From contig OZ345375.1 in NCBI GenBank assembly GCA_977006965.1, positions 1,240,001-1,304,000 of the forward strand: 64,000 bases of DNA, written 5' to 3'. The first letter of the stretch is position 1. Every line of letters starts with the position of its first letter. The position numbers and the translations under genes were made by a program. Below the pieces are notes generated by a model. It made no database searches, was not told the origin of the DNA, and saw nothing but the letters and a program-made list of their open reading frames with translations. Origin of the DNA: Phymatolithon calcareum (taxonomy: Eukaryota; Rhodophyta; Florideophyceae; Hapalidiales). Below are positions 39,041 through 48,606 of the stretch, one piece after another.

Positions 39041-41340
39041 TGAAGTGAAGAGGCGTCAGTGCGCCAGACGAATGGCCGTCCGTAAAGATACACGCGAAAT
39101 TTCTTGAGGGCGTAGACGAAAGAGAAAAGTTCCTTCTCGGGAGTGCTCCAGTCAGATTGACGATCAGTGAATGCGTGACTTAGAAACTGGACAGGCTTGA
39201 GCTCGCCAGAGTCGTCATGTTGTTGCAGCACAGCGCCGACGCCAATGTCGCTGGTATCGGTAGAGAGAATGAAAGGCTTTTCCCATTGGGGAAAGGCGAG
39301 AACAGGACTTCGGGAAATGCAGGTCTGAAGTTCAGAAAAGGAAGTTGCACGTTCTGGAGTCCAAACAAATTCCGAATTCTTCCGGCTTAAAGAAATCAAA
39401 GGTGCAGCGATGTGAGCGAAACGGGGGACGAATCGACGATAGAAATTGGCGAGCGCCACGAAGCTTTTGACAGCCTTTTTCGCTGCAGAGGGACTGTCAG
39501 CATGCTGTGCAGACGGAAAGTGCTTGACTGCTTCGACTAATCCCGGTTTGGGAAGTACCCTGTGTTGAGTAACAACGTGACCCAAGTACTCGATATTGAC
39601 TGCGCCAAACTTGCATTTGCGAAGGCTCAGCTGACACCTGAAGTAGCGCAAACGGTTGAAAATAACACGTAAATCGCGAAGATGATTCTCGAACGATGAA
39701 GAAAGCACGACTATGTCATCTAAGTAGATGAGAGCGCAATGGTAATTGAGGCCACGAAGAATGTAGTCCATGGTCTGTTGGAACACAGCCGGTGCATTTA
39801 TCCATCCGAAAGGTAATCGACGCCATTGATACAGGCAGGACCGAGTGGAGAAAGCAGTCTTTTCCCTTGATGTACTGTCCAAAGGCAGTTGATGGAAGCC
39901 AGCAGCAGCGTCAAGAGTGAAGAAATACTTCATGTCCTGCAAAGAGTCCAAAATGTTATCCAAGCGTGGTAGCCGATACGCGGCTTCAAGAGTGACTGCA
40001 TTAAGGCGGCGGTAATCAATGCAAAATCTTATTTTTCCGTTGGGCTTGGACACCAGAACAACAGGGAAAGACCAGTTGGAACGACTTTCCTCGATAAGAC
40101 CCTGTTGCAGCATGTGCTGGACTTGCCCTTCGATGTGTCTATGGGCAAGGGGATGACGACGGAAAGGAGGACAGCGAATAGGTTGCGCAGGTCCAGTGTC
40201 GATTGTGACGAGAGGGATACTTCGCATAGTTTCCGGCGCGGACGGGTCCGTTGCGAAAACGTCTGCGTGGGATTGAAGCACGGCACGGAGTTGATTGCCC
40301 TGTTCACCAGTCCGGTTGGAATCGAGAGCAGTACCGTAGTGGAGAGTAGGCGAGTTTTCGTCAAAAAGGAAAGAGGCCTCGTCTGGTGCAAGCGATGCCG
40401 GTGGTAAAGACACATCCGCGGGAATTTCGGACAAGGATAAATCAGCCTGTTGCTCGGAAATACGTATAGTTCCGATAGGTACCAGGTTGAGGTCGTGAAA
40501 AGTGTGAACGACGGACAAGCGGAGTCCCTTAGGTAGCCGTGCGGGAATCGCCATTGGGTTCGCAACCATTATGTGCATATTAACGCTCGAAGTGTCGAAC
40601 ACTGCGTTTGAGACACAGATGTGGAACTGTGCCGTGGAAGTCACGTTCGGGAGAGCGTTCATCTTGCGTTCGCACGAGCGTATGGATTCAATAAGAGTGG
40701 AGAGAGTCCAGTTTGACTCACCCCAGTACAAGATTAGGCGGTCTAAATGCTCGATCAAATCCGGCTCGGATGGACGTAAGGAGTCGAGAAGTCGAGCAAC
40801 GATTGCGTCCTCGACAGCACCAGAAACGTGTTTGCCAGCCGGAGTGGTACTACCGCACATCGCCTCGTGAAGAGCGTCGGATGAAATGCGAACGTCTCGG
40901 CGGCGAAGAAAGTCTTCCTCCTTGGCCAAATGGGCGGACAAATGCTCATTGACGTCCATAGTCGGAGGTTTTACGTAGCGAGAAAGAGCGCTGGTGAGGT
41001 CAGCCGTTGGTTTAGTGTACACGCGATCGTTGGAGAGAGCGAACTCCAAAAGGCAGAGAGGAGAACAAGGCGTTTGCGGACCGTCGCTTTGTTCGTGTGA
41101 CGCGATATGCTCCTCCACGACATCCTGAATAAGACGGCAGTTCCGAAGTTCGGCAGTGAGGAGACGAGCGATATTCACCGGATTGCGTACATTGAGGTCA
41201 CGACAGAGGTCTGCCGCGCCTGAGATCCAGTACGAAGCGTCCATATCGGGGCGATACACGAATGTGTCGTGGAGTTTCTGTTGGGCGACAATAATTTGTC
41301 GCGCCATGTAGTTTTGTTCCACAGCGTTGTTCGTCGCCAT
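38947..41340 (-). CDS. Gypsy gag-like region, reverse transcriptase and RNase H
   Basis: 797-codon frame. The first 250 residues are a helical gag-like region (MATNNAVEQNYMARQIIVAQ...). About 300 residues in, a short DTSSVNMHIMV segment stands where protease would be expected, but no convincing D-T/S-G active site or CCHC knuckle is visible. RT is clear: RCPPFRRHP, VVLVSKPNGKIRFCIDYRRL, FFTLDAAAGFHQLPL, LPFGWINAPAVFQQ and the catalytic IYLDDIVVLS. RNase H follows with STDTSDIGVGAVLQQ, EKELFSFVYALKKF and WRTDASSLQWL. The missing protease/knuckle may mean a deletion or strong divergence. Confidence 0.85.
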   Translation of the reverse strand: MATNNAVEQNYMARQIIVAQQKLHDTFVYRPDMDASYWISGAADLCRDLNVRNPVNIARLLTAELRNCRLIQDVVEEHIASHEQSDGPQTPCSPLCLLEFALSNDRVYTKPTADLTSALSRYVKPPTMDVNEHLSAHLAKEEDFLRRRDVRISSDALHEAMCGSTTPAGKHVSGAVEDAIVARLLDSLRPSEPDLIEHLDRLILYWGESNWTLSTLIESIRSCERKMNALPNVTSTAQFHICVSNAVFDTSSVNMHIMVANPMAIPARLPKGLRLSVVHTFHDLNLVPIGTIRISEQQADLSLSEIPADVSLPPASLAPDEASFLFDENSPTLHYGTALDSNRTGEQGNQLRAVLQSHADVFATDPSAPETMRSIPLVTIDTGPAQPIRCPPFRRHPLAHRHIEGQVQHMLQQGLIEESRSNWSFPVVLVSKPNGKIRFCIDYRRLNAVTLEAAYRLPRLDNILDSLQDMKYFFTLDAAAGFHQLPLDSTSREKTAFSTRSCLYQWRRLPFGWINAPAVFQQTMDYILRGLNYHCALIYLDDIVVLSSSFENHLRDLRVIFNRLRYFRCQLSLRKCKFGAVNIEYLGHVVTQHRVLPKPGLVEAVKHFPSAQHADSPSAAKKAVKSFVALANFYRRFVPRFAHIAAPLISLSRKNSEFVWTPERATSFSELQTCISRSPVLAFPQWEKPFILSTDTSDIGVGAVLQQHDDSGELKPVQFLSHAFTDRQSDWSTPEKELFSFVYALKKFRVYLYGRPFVWRTDASSLQWLSTAKSLAPKLLRWSLLVLSNMCLGPVIK

Positions 41341-41482
41341 GGTATGAAACAGGATGAAGCGAAACGGCGAGAATACGGTGAGACAAGTACCGAAACGGTG
41401 CTTGCGTTGGGGACGAAGCGCGAAGCAGGAAAGTTTGCAACGAGGTGAACGCAGAGCAAGAGCTATGCGCGAGGTTTGAAAA

Positions 41483-41500
41483 CGAGTAGCAGATCCACCA
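41483..41500 (-). promoter_or_regulatory. Gypsy primer-binding site (tRNA 3'-end type)
   Basis: On the minus strand TGGTGGATCTGCTACTCG directly next to the LTR end: an 18-base complement to a tRNA 3' terminus ending in CCA. The tRNA species was not identified. It contrasts with the internal half-tRNA site of the Copia elements. Confidence 0.75.
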
Positions 41501-41811
41501 TGTAACGTACGCGTTCGTTGTGCGTCGATAAGTGCGTGCGTGAAGGCACACTAGAGGGCACCCCGCACAGTGAAGTCGTCTGTGCGGGTTCGTTTATTTG
41601 GAAACGTGTGCCCGTGGAGACGGTGAGTGTCTCCACTATTGTGTTGGGTTGTGTTGTGTGTTGGATGTTTCCTCCTTGCTCGCTATGCTACGTGAACTAG
41701 GCGAGCTATTTCTACTAAAATCTCCCGCAAGTACTCGACGATGATTGGCTAACGTGCAGTAAAAAGATCTCTCTGAGGTGCGCATCATAATGCCCACTCA
41801 AAGGCATTACA
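41501..41811 (-). repeat. Gypsy 5' LTR
   Basis: 311 bp, TGTAACGTACGCG to GGCATTACA on the plus strand, about 97 percent like the copy at 28666. ATAG follows at 41812-41815. Confidence 0.9.
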
Positions 41812-42735
41812 ATAGACTGTTAATAAAGGATAGGAATCATATCAAAACCTAGAGAATCAAACACCAAACTCTTAGGGTTTGTGCACTTCGATACGGCACA
41901 ACAGCCTCTCTAGTGATAAATTTCTTACAAAATAGATTTTAGCCACGCCCTTCGAGATGCTCTAAATACGGCAAACTACAAGAAATTTCCTCTTTTTCAA
42001 CTTAGAATCCATGTCACAGCCGGGACACAGGAATACAGGGTGGCGAAAATTATCAATCCGCTACCATCCCGGTTGCGCCGAGGTCCAGTGCATGTGATAG
42101 CGGATATAGTAAAGACTCAAACTGTATAGTTCACTTTCGAATTGCGTGCGTTTTTGGCCAGCTTGGGTGCATTATTCAGCTTTTTGCTTCCTTTTCATCG
42201 GATCATGGTCGCAAGAGAAGTACTGATGCCTTCCTGAAAACACAAAAACGGGATTTGTGCGAACTAAACCTGTCACATTTGTGGCTCCTGTCACGTTTTG
42301 TGTAGTCGCTAACGCAGTTTTTCTCACTAGAGCCATCTCCTAGTGAGAAAAATTTGGTACCGTCCCAAAACGAGATTTACAGTGAATTGGGGACAGCTGG
42401 CACTCTGCTTTCTGAAACTTGTTCCTTCCACGCTCATGTATCTCCATCCCATTCAATCTCCCTTTCGCTTTCGATCAACCCGCTCTCCGACATGGGCAGT
42501 AGTCAAAGCTGCTAGGATCTAGCCTGTGCTTCCATCAATGGCTATTGCATGCTATTGCCTCATACGCGCCCCCTTTCTCTCCTATCGTTCGGCTCGAGCG
42601 TGGCACAGGGTCTGAGAGCTCAACCAAGGCATTGATGACGAAGATGGCGACAGTTATGATGATGGCGTATCCGTGGTTTAGCGTGAAAGCGGAAAAAATT
42701 CGTCGCGAGAGATACAGCAGGCCCTCCTGCGTCCC

Positions 42736-43026
42736 TTGGTGCATCGACGGCAATCCGGAATGCGAAGAGAAACTAGCGATGGTGGAGAGTTGACAAGTCT
42801 TCTCAGGTTACAAATAGTTCAAGATCAAATCCGGCCAGAAGGGGAGCGCAAGGATAGTGAAGCAGAGCGAGAGGAAGAGCGGAAAGAGCGTGCATACCAG
42901 AGAGAGGAAGAGCGGAAAGAACGTGCAGAACAGATATCGGAGGAGAGAGCGAGGCGTGAGCGGGAGGATAAGAGGCATAATCAATATATGCAAATGATGA
43001 TAGTTTCCTCCAACAGGAAAAATTGA
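42736..43026 (+). pseudogene. Charged coiled-coil ORF fragment
   Basis: Frame with a long run of Glu/Arg/Lys heptads (EREEERKERAYQREEERKER) and a Met-rich end (NQYMQMMIVSS). Such ends are common in Myb/SANT proteins that accompany Harbinger transposases, which fits the 3-bp target duplication of the host element. The preceding frame (42545-42793) has no recognised domain and the N-terminal Myb part was not found. Confidence 0.4.
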
Positions 43027-43856
43027 GCGTTGAAGATATTGGCTTCAATCCTATTTTACAAATGTCATGTGATAGTCTAATTGTAGAATGAATAAACCGA
43101 TGCTCAAGTCATGGTTGCTCTTGAAAAACGAACTCAAAGTCTTTGGTGGCGTCTCTGAATTTTGTAGTGTATTCGTTCGGTCATCTCCTAGTAACCAAAC
43201 ATCGGTAAAGAGGAATTTTGAGATCCTACTCGCTCCCAAACAGCCTGATTGATTCTACGCTAAGTTGCGGCATAAACGTGGAAAGAATTTGGTTCATCCC
43301 AACAAGACTCGCCGTCAAATTGAACAAATAAACGACCCGCAAAGCACGGCAAAGGCCACACTCATGTTCTTACGTGTATGTGTGAGCGTGAAATGAGAGA
43401 TGTGCCGCGGAATGGTCGGCTAGCGTTGCATCTGGGTGACCATTTTCTGTTTTGCTTGCATGGCTCGAAGGTATTTCCTGCATGTACTGATTCCATCCAA
43501 GATACTTTTAGTATGCTAGAAGTGGAAACTTCCAACCCACTTCCGCGGTGGGAATTACAGTCTTTAGTACCAATGACGCGCGAAAAATTTGTGTTTCAGA
43601 TCACACAGGGATTAAAAAGCACAAAAATCAGTCTCGCTCTCCCCAAATACGTAGCGTCTTATTTTGTTTTCTTTTGTTTTTTATTGCAATTTTTTAAAGC
43701 CCCGCAGTCATACGAATATACGGGCACGGCTTCCTCAGGTACTGCCCTCACTAGGGCGGCTCTACTCTTATGTCTGGCATTCTATCTGAGACCCTAGCAT
43801 GTGTTCGGTTGTTTTGATTGCTCTTCGTAGCAGCTTCGAGGTGTCGGTTCTTCTTT

Positions 43857-43990
43857 CAGTGCAGGTCTTCTTCATTCTGCATACTCTCGATGATGCTTTT
43901 GCTGAAGAGCAAAAGGTCATCTAATGCCTTCTCAGTTGCCGCTCTGTCGTCTTCCTTGAGTTCATAGGCTGACAAGTTGCGATCCACGGG
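43857..43990 (-). pseudogene. Gene tail related to that at 23.4 kb
   Basis: Reads AYELKEDDRAATEKALDDLL, then FSKSIIESMQNEEDLH and a stop at 43857. It matches the tail at 23360-23475 (YELDPGEMLRTEKALDYILL ... SMENDESLY). Upstream the frame runs into the terminal inverted repeat of the 1.8-kb element within about 20 codons, so only a fragment is present here, possibly captured by the transposon. Confidence 0.55.
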
Positions 43991-44282
43991 CGTCTTATTT
44001 CGTGTTTCAGGAAGGCCCCACTATTCAATCCCTTAAACGATGGTTATCATAATATGATAACCAAATTATTATATTGCACCTATATCGCCCTTTTTCTTGC
44101 GTACTCTGGCCGCAGCTAGAACGCGACCACCTCTAAGATGAAGTTGGCAATCCATAGATCGGAAATTTTCGAAGCCATAGGTCTCATTTTCTTTTCTATG
44201 GAGTAAATAGTTGATTTGATAATTTTTTGAGCCCCGTATTATGAAGGCAATTTTGTCCCGGCTGTTATATGGATCCTTATTT

Positions 44283-44719
44283 AAAAAAATTGTATCTGAA
44301 GTGCTAGGAAACATTTCGGGGAATCTGGTTAAATGAACAAGGCGTGAACGGAGATCCTTCTGGAGTACGCGCTGCGAGTGCTCACTGTACGTAAAGAGTT
44401 TTACAGGAACTGAGTAAAGAACCCGGTCGGCGTACGACTTAACCAGGAAATGTGCGAGGAGGACTCGTACCTTCCAGTGAGTGACGCGCTGGATAGCAAG
44501 ATGCGCCAGCTCGGACTGGCAATTGAAGTTTAGGATTTACGAAGCGCCGACAGTACCGTTTTTGAAGGGTGGAATCCTGTCCAAGCTCCCTCAAACTGCC
44601 TAGGACATCGAGTTTGCGACAAAGGATCTTGTGGAAGGGTGTTCTAACGGAGTTTAGGAGGAGGTCTCTGAACGAGTAGCACTGAATGCTTTGGCGAAGG
44701 AGTACATCGTGTCCAGTGC
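44283..44719. other. Decayed 5' part of the DIRS-like element
   Basis: No long frame on either strand. Codon-like text on the plus strand is full of stops. Presumed worn gag region by position. Confidence 0.3.
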
Positions 44720-45353
44720 GTTATTAGTCTGGCAAGGAATGGGCGAACCGAGCCAGAAGCCCAGGATAGCTGTGAACTTGAGCAAGGTGAACAAGCATTG
44801 GCCCAAGGGAAGCGTGAGAATGGAGATGCTCCCGGGAATTGCGCTTGACTTTTAGAAGGGAGACTACTTGCTGAGTTTCGATGCGAAGAGCCGGTACCGA
44901 CACATGCGGTACACTTCAGCTATGCGCGACATGCTGATGTTTTGGTACCAAGGTCGCTACTATCGAAGTGTGGCCCTCTCCTTCGCGTGGGGACGCTCCG
45001 CGCTGTGATTCACCCGCAAGGTGGCTCCAAAGGTGCAGAACCGGAGAAATGCGCTGGAGTACCGCGTGCTCGCCCATATTGACGACTTTCTCGTCGCCAC
45101 GAGTCGTCCAAGTCCCGGTTCGAGCTCGAGAAGCTGCAGACGTACGCGGATGAAGCTAGAGGCACTACCAGATGAGCTTGGCATCTTGCGGCACCCGATG
45201 AAGGGGGAGTGGAAAGGCTCCCCTCGCCTAGAGCAGTTAGGGTTACTTATCGACACGGAAGCTATGAGGTTCTACGTCATGCCGCGGAAGATTGAGCTTT
45301 TTCGGCAAATGGCGCGTAAACTTATTCACGAGTCACGCTCGGGTCTTGGATAG
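44720..45353 (+). pseudogene. DIRS-like reverse transcriptase
   Basis: Plus-strand text, with stops, follows the DIRS/Ngaro-type RT: KPRIAVNLSKVNKHWPKGS, GDYLLSFDAKSRYRHM (catalytic D), SVALSFAWGRSAL, FTRKVAPKVQNRR, and the active site AHIDDFLVATS near 45080. The clean frame at 45021-45353 continues with GILRHPMKGEW and LEQLGLLIDTEAMRFYV, the usual RT thumb. Stops at 44854 and 45006 and the following frame change show decay. Confidence 0.75.
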
Positions 45354-45452
45354 GTGCCACGGCGCCGCGTGGCGTCATTCGTTGGGTTTTGCGTTTCGCT
45401 AACTCTCGCGATGTCATTCGCTCGGTTCAACACGAAATCCCTTTAATGGGAT

Positions 45453-45953
45453 ATGGCTGCCAAGACCGAAGGAAAGAGGGCTGCAAGGAGCGGTCACCTT
45501 ACCCACCAATCTCTGCGAGACTTGCGTACCTGGCAAGAATTCACTACTCGCCGGCGCGAGGGGCGGCCAGTCCAGCCGGTTTCCACCACAGCCGTTTTGC
45601 ACACTAATGCCATGGACATGGGCTTCCGTGGCACACTAGGGACCAGGGACGAGCCGGGTGATGCGGGACTTTGGTGGGCACAGGTAATATGGCGGTGGGA
45701 GGAGCGGGAAGAGAGCATAAGCTGTCGCAAATTGAAAGCTGTCGGCATGATACTAACGGCACACGCCCTTGTGACACCAAACCCGTTCGGAGCCTTGCTG
45801 AAGCGGTCGGGCGTCAGCCACGTAAGATTTTGCTCTGATAACACTTCTGCTGCACATATTGTGAACGCCATGATATCGTTGAGCCAGCCAATGATGAGAG
45901 AATTGCGACTGTTGAAGAGAGAGCTCGACAGGCAAGGACTGCACATCGCATGA
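45453..45953 (+). pseudogene. DIRS-like RNase H
   Basis: Frame of 166 codons: SLRDLRTWQEFTTRRREG, HTNAMDMGFRGTLG (first acidic position is Asn-Ala-Met-Asp, degenerate), ESISCRKLKAVGMILTAHAL (E normally present is altered to S-C-R-K-L-K-A), VRFCSDNTSAAHIVNAM (the D-N-T motif), LRLLKRELDRQGLHI. This is the RNase H arrangement of DIRS-type elements. It ends in TGA; the onward text (KWLPSVANKTA-like) is frameshifted. Confidence 0.7.
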
Positions 45954-46478
45954 AAATGGCTCCCGTCGGTCGCGAACAAGACGGCCTCTCGCGACAGTTT
46001 CCCCGTTTGGATCTGCAGGCACAGAGTTGGCAGAGGTAGTCATAAAAGGTTGGCGCCGAAAGACGCGTTCCGATACCGCCCATTGGGTGAGAGCCCTTAC
46101 TTCTTGCGGATGCAAACCATGAGCTAGCTCGCGGAAGAATGGGACTCGGACATGGTGTGACTATTGTGTCCTCCTCTCGATCTCATAGCGGTGGTCGTGA
46201 ACAAGCTTCGCGAGACACGGTGTCCGGGGCTGCTTCTGATTCCGGACTGGCCCCGACAGCCGTGGCATCGGGCAACTCTAAATCTGGCATCGAGGACCTA
46301 CAGGCTCGACACGCCGCCAAAGGATGTATAGAACGGCGCTGGGCGTCTAAACCTGGCATGGCCTCTTTTGCTTTCGGAGATTGGACTCCTGGAGGAGGAG
46401 TATGGCAGTGCGTGTACTCCACAAAGTCATAACTCCAGATAGGAACAGGGGGTCGTCAGTAGGGACATATACCCCGCG

Positions 46479-47541
46479 ATGATTGACGAGGCCATCAAAA
46501 CCCAGCAGTTCGGCGATGGTACTGGCGCTGCCCAATTTACGGAACTGTTAGTGGATTATATGAACAGTCGGAGGACCGGCAGGTGGAAGGCATCGCAGTG
46601 GGCTTGGCATGAAGAGTTTTGTCAAAGCAGAAAGACTAGAAAATCTCCCTGTCAGAGCAGCCAAGCTACTCAGCTACATCATCTGGCTTGTCGACGAACG
46701 TCTCAACAGACATCGAAAGTTTCAGTAAACTGTCTCGAGCAGTATACTATCAGCAGCTCGTACTACCCACCGCGATATACTCGGATGACCACCAAGGCAA
46801 AGCCCCATGGTCACCCTTGCGATAGAAAGCTATAAGAAGCGGGAAGAAGACAATTTTCTGTCCAGTGAGCGCCGTATCAGGATCAGTGCTGACGCGATCA
46901 AAAGCACCTTCGACGCTGGCATGCATTCCGAGGACCACATGCTCGTACGCGACACAGCAATGACCCTCTTCGTCGACGTATTAAGTGGCCTACGCGATTC
47001 ATCAGTGTCGAGCTTGCGCATAAACGATATTCAAATGCAAGATGGGGCCGTCTCCGCAATACTATGCGTCGTGAAAGTGAGACGCGCCAGTCATGTGCTG
47101 CCGGCTCGGTACGACTGGCCTGGAGAGCCCAGTGCCAGACCAGTAGCGCTCCTAAAACATGGAGAGAAATGCATGGCGACAGACATAAACGCTTTTTCGC
47201 TCTTCCTGCTGATGCGCCAGAATGGGCAGCACAATGTCTACATGATGCTCTAAAAAGGTGCTTGGCTGCCATTGGTCTCACAGCGCCCCCTGATTGCAAA
47301 TTCGTGTTGGCGCGCGTGCGACCCACGTTTTGTTGGGTATACCGTTCGAGGTTCGCATCGCGCGCTTCAGCTGGGGACCGAAAAGCGATGCTATGACCCG
47401 CCTATATTTCGACCGGACGATTCGGCTTTCTCCATCAGCGACTTGGATTTTGGGCTGCCCGACGTCGCCCCCAGGCAACTAGCAGCCGTTTCCAGCGCAC
47501 AGAAACAACTGCGCGCATCGCCGCACGGCCGCGAGGGATGA
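46479..47541 (+). pseudogene. DIRS-like tyrosine recombinase
   Basis: Plus-strand text in at least three frames. 46479-46835 has a SAM-like N-terminal part (AAQFTELLVDYMNSRRTGRW). 46807-47253 holds the first catalytic box, DVLSGLRDSSVSSLRINDI (Arg). 47272-47541 holds the C-terminal box with text like ARFSWGPKSDAMTRLYFDR, in which the H/GxxR region is worn and the Tyr is plausible. Placed after RT-RNase H, this identifies a DIRS-order element, which integrates through a recombinase and not a DDE integrase. Confidence 0.65.
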
Positions 47542-48171
47542 ACGTCGCCCATGGCGATGTCTTTGGATTTCGTGTGTTGAAGTGCTTGCTTTTCGAATGT
47601 TAAAACTGAAACTGACCACATAGAGGTGTAAACGGCCGCGGTGTAAGACCAGCGGCGAGTACCGTGTACGCTCTCCCCGAAGAAGTCGGAGTAATGGTCC
47701 TGTCGACAGTGGTGCCGAGCTCGAGGAACAGACAGTGAACGGACAGACGAACCTCCGCACCCCCGTAAAAGCTCCGAGAGAACGCGACGACAACCTTGGC
47801 CAAGCCTCTCTCTTCTCTCACTCACCCACTACCTTTTCTATCCAAGAGACTGCCTCTCTCTCTTCCTGAATTTATAAGGATTACGCCTCTGTCCATCAAG
47901 CAGAACCTGTCAGGGGCGCTGCAATGCTGCGCAAGCGCATGCTTAGTTGAGAACGTCCCTGACTGGGCGGCGCGCTACCCTTGGGCGAGTCTGCAAACTG
48001 AAACCATTACCCAATTAGAGTGAAGAAGTTTTGAATTCATACACGGCGGCACCCGCTTGCAGGTATATAGATGAATTAGAAAAGATGGTAGGTCAACTGT
48101 TTAGGGTATCGGCGGACGCGCCAAAGGACGAGCGTTGCTGAACAATGCGTAAAGAAAAAGTTGTTTTAACT
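47542..48171. other. Stretch right of the DIRS-like element
   Basis: No convincing gene. Short frames at 47391-47825 minus and 47796-48023 plus lack motifs. The typical DIRS terminal repeats were not identified here. Confidence 0.35.
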
Positions 48172-48606
48172 AAGAATCCATGTAACAGCCGGGACAAAAT
48201 GGCCTTCATATTACCGGGCTCGAAAAATTATCAAATCCGCTATTTACTCCATAGAAAAGAAAATGGTGCCAATGGCTTGGGAACCTTCTGATCAATCGAT
48301 TACCAACTTCTCTTAACGGCGATTTGGGGGCAAAATAATATTTTGGTTATCATATTATAATAACCATCGTTTATGGGAGTGAAAAGCACTGTTCTTGCGG
48401 CCATGATCCGATGTGAAGGAAGCGAAAAGCTAAAATCTGCACCCAAGCTGGCCAAAAACGCACGCAATTCGAAAGTGAGCTATACTGTTAGAGTCTTTAC
48501 TATATCCGCTATCCCATGCACTGGGTCTCGGTGCTACCGAGATCGCAGCGGATTTCATAATTTTCAGCACTCCATATTCCTGTGTCCCGGCTGTTACATG
48601 GATTTT
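48172..48606. mobile_element. Short inverted-repeat element, copy 2 (uninterrupted)
   Basis: About 435 bp. Ends carry AATCCATGTAACAGCCGGGA (48177 onward) and its inverted copy ending near 48603; about 65 bp of each arm match. A central AT-rich palindrome, ggttatcatattataataacc, lies at about 48353. Inverted relative to copy 1 at 42.0-44.3 kb. No coding capacity; MITE-like. Confidence 0.75.

Larger units (their letters stand above)
28666..41811 (-). mobile_element. Gypsy (Ty3) LTR retrotransposon with nested Copia
   Basis: Outer bounds are two 311-bp LTRs in the same orientation (28666-28976 and 41501-41811) flanked by ATAG (28662-28665 and 41812-41815). The element reads right to left: 5' LTR, primer site at 41483-41500, gag/RT/RNase H (41340-38666), integrase (38640-36759), a region with an antisense gene, polypurine tract, 3' LTR. 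Subtracting the Copia insertion J (5.8 kb) leaves about 7.3 kb, a normal size for Gypsy elements. The LTRs differ at roughly nine positions by eye, so the insertion is fairly young. Confidence 0.88.
42225..44019. mobile_element. 1.8-kb element with terminal inverted repeats inside copy 1
   Basis: Ends GCCTTCCTGAAAACAC (42228-42243) and, inverted, GCCTTCCTGAAACACG (44016-44001). ACT stands on both sides (42222-42224 and 44020-44022), so a 3-bp target duplication is likely, as in PIF/Harbinger elements. The uninterrupted sister copy at 48.2 kb confirms the empty site. Contents: broken coding text (next entries) and no visible transposase, so it is non-autonomous. Confidence 0.7.
42002..44282. 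mobile_element. Short inverted-repeat element, copy 1, split by an insertion
   Basis: Left block 42002-42224 and right block 44020-44282 together match, inverted, the 435-bp copy at 48172-48606. Both ends carry the phrase ATCCATGT(C/A)ACAGCCGGGACA in inverted orientation (right end with small changes). The core contains an AT-rich palindrome, ggttatcataatatgataacc, near 44042. It is a non-coding MITE-like element. The flanking 41812-42001 shows no gene. Confidence 0.75.
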
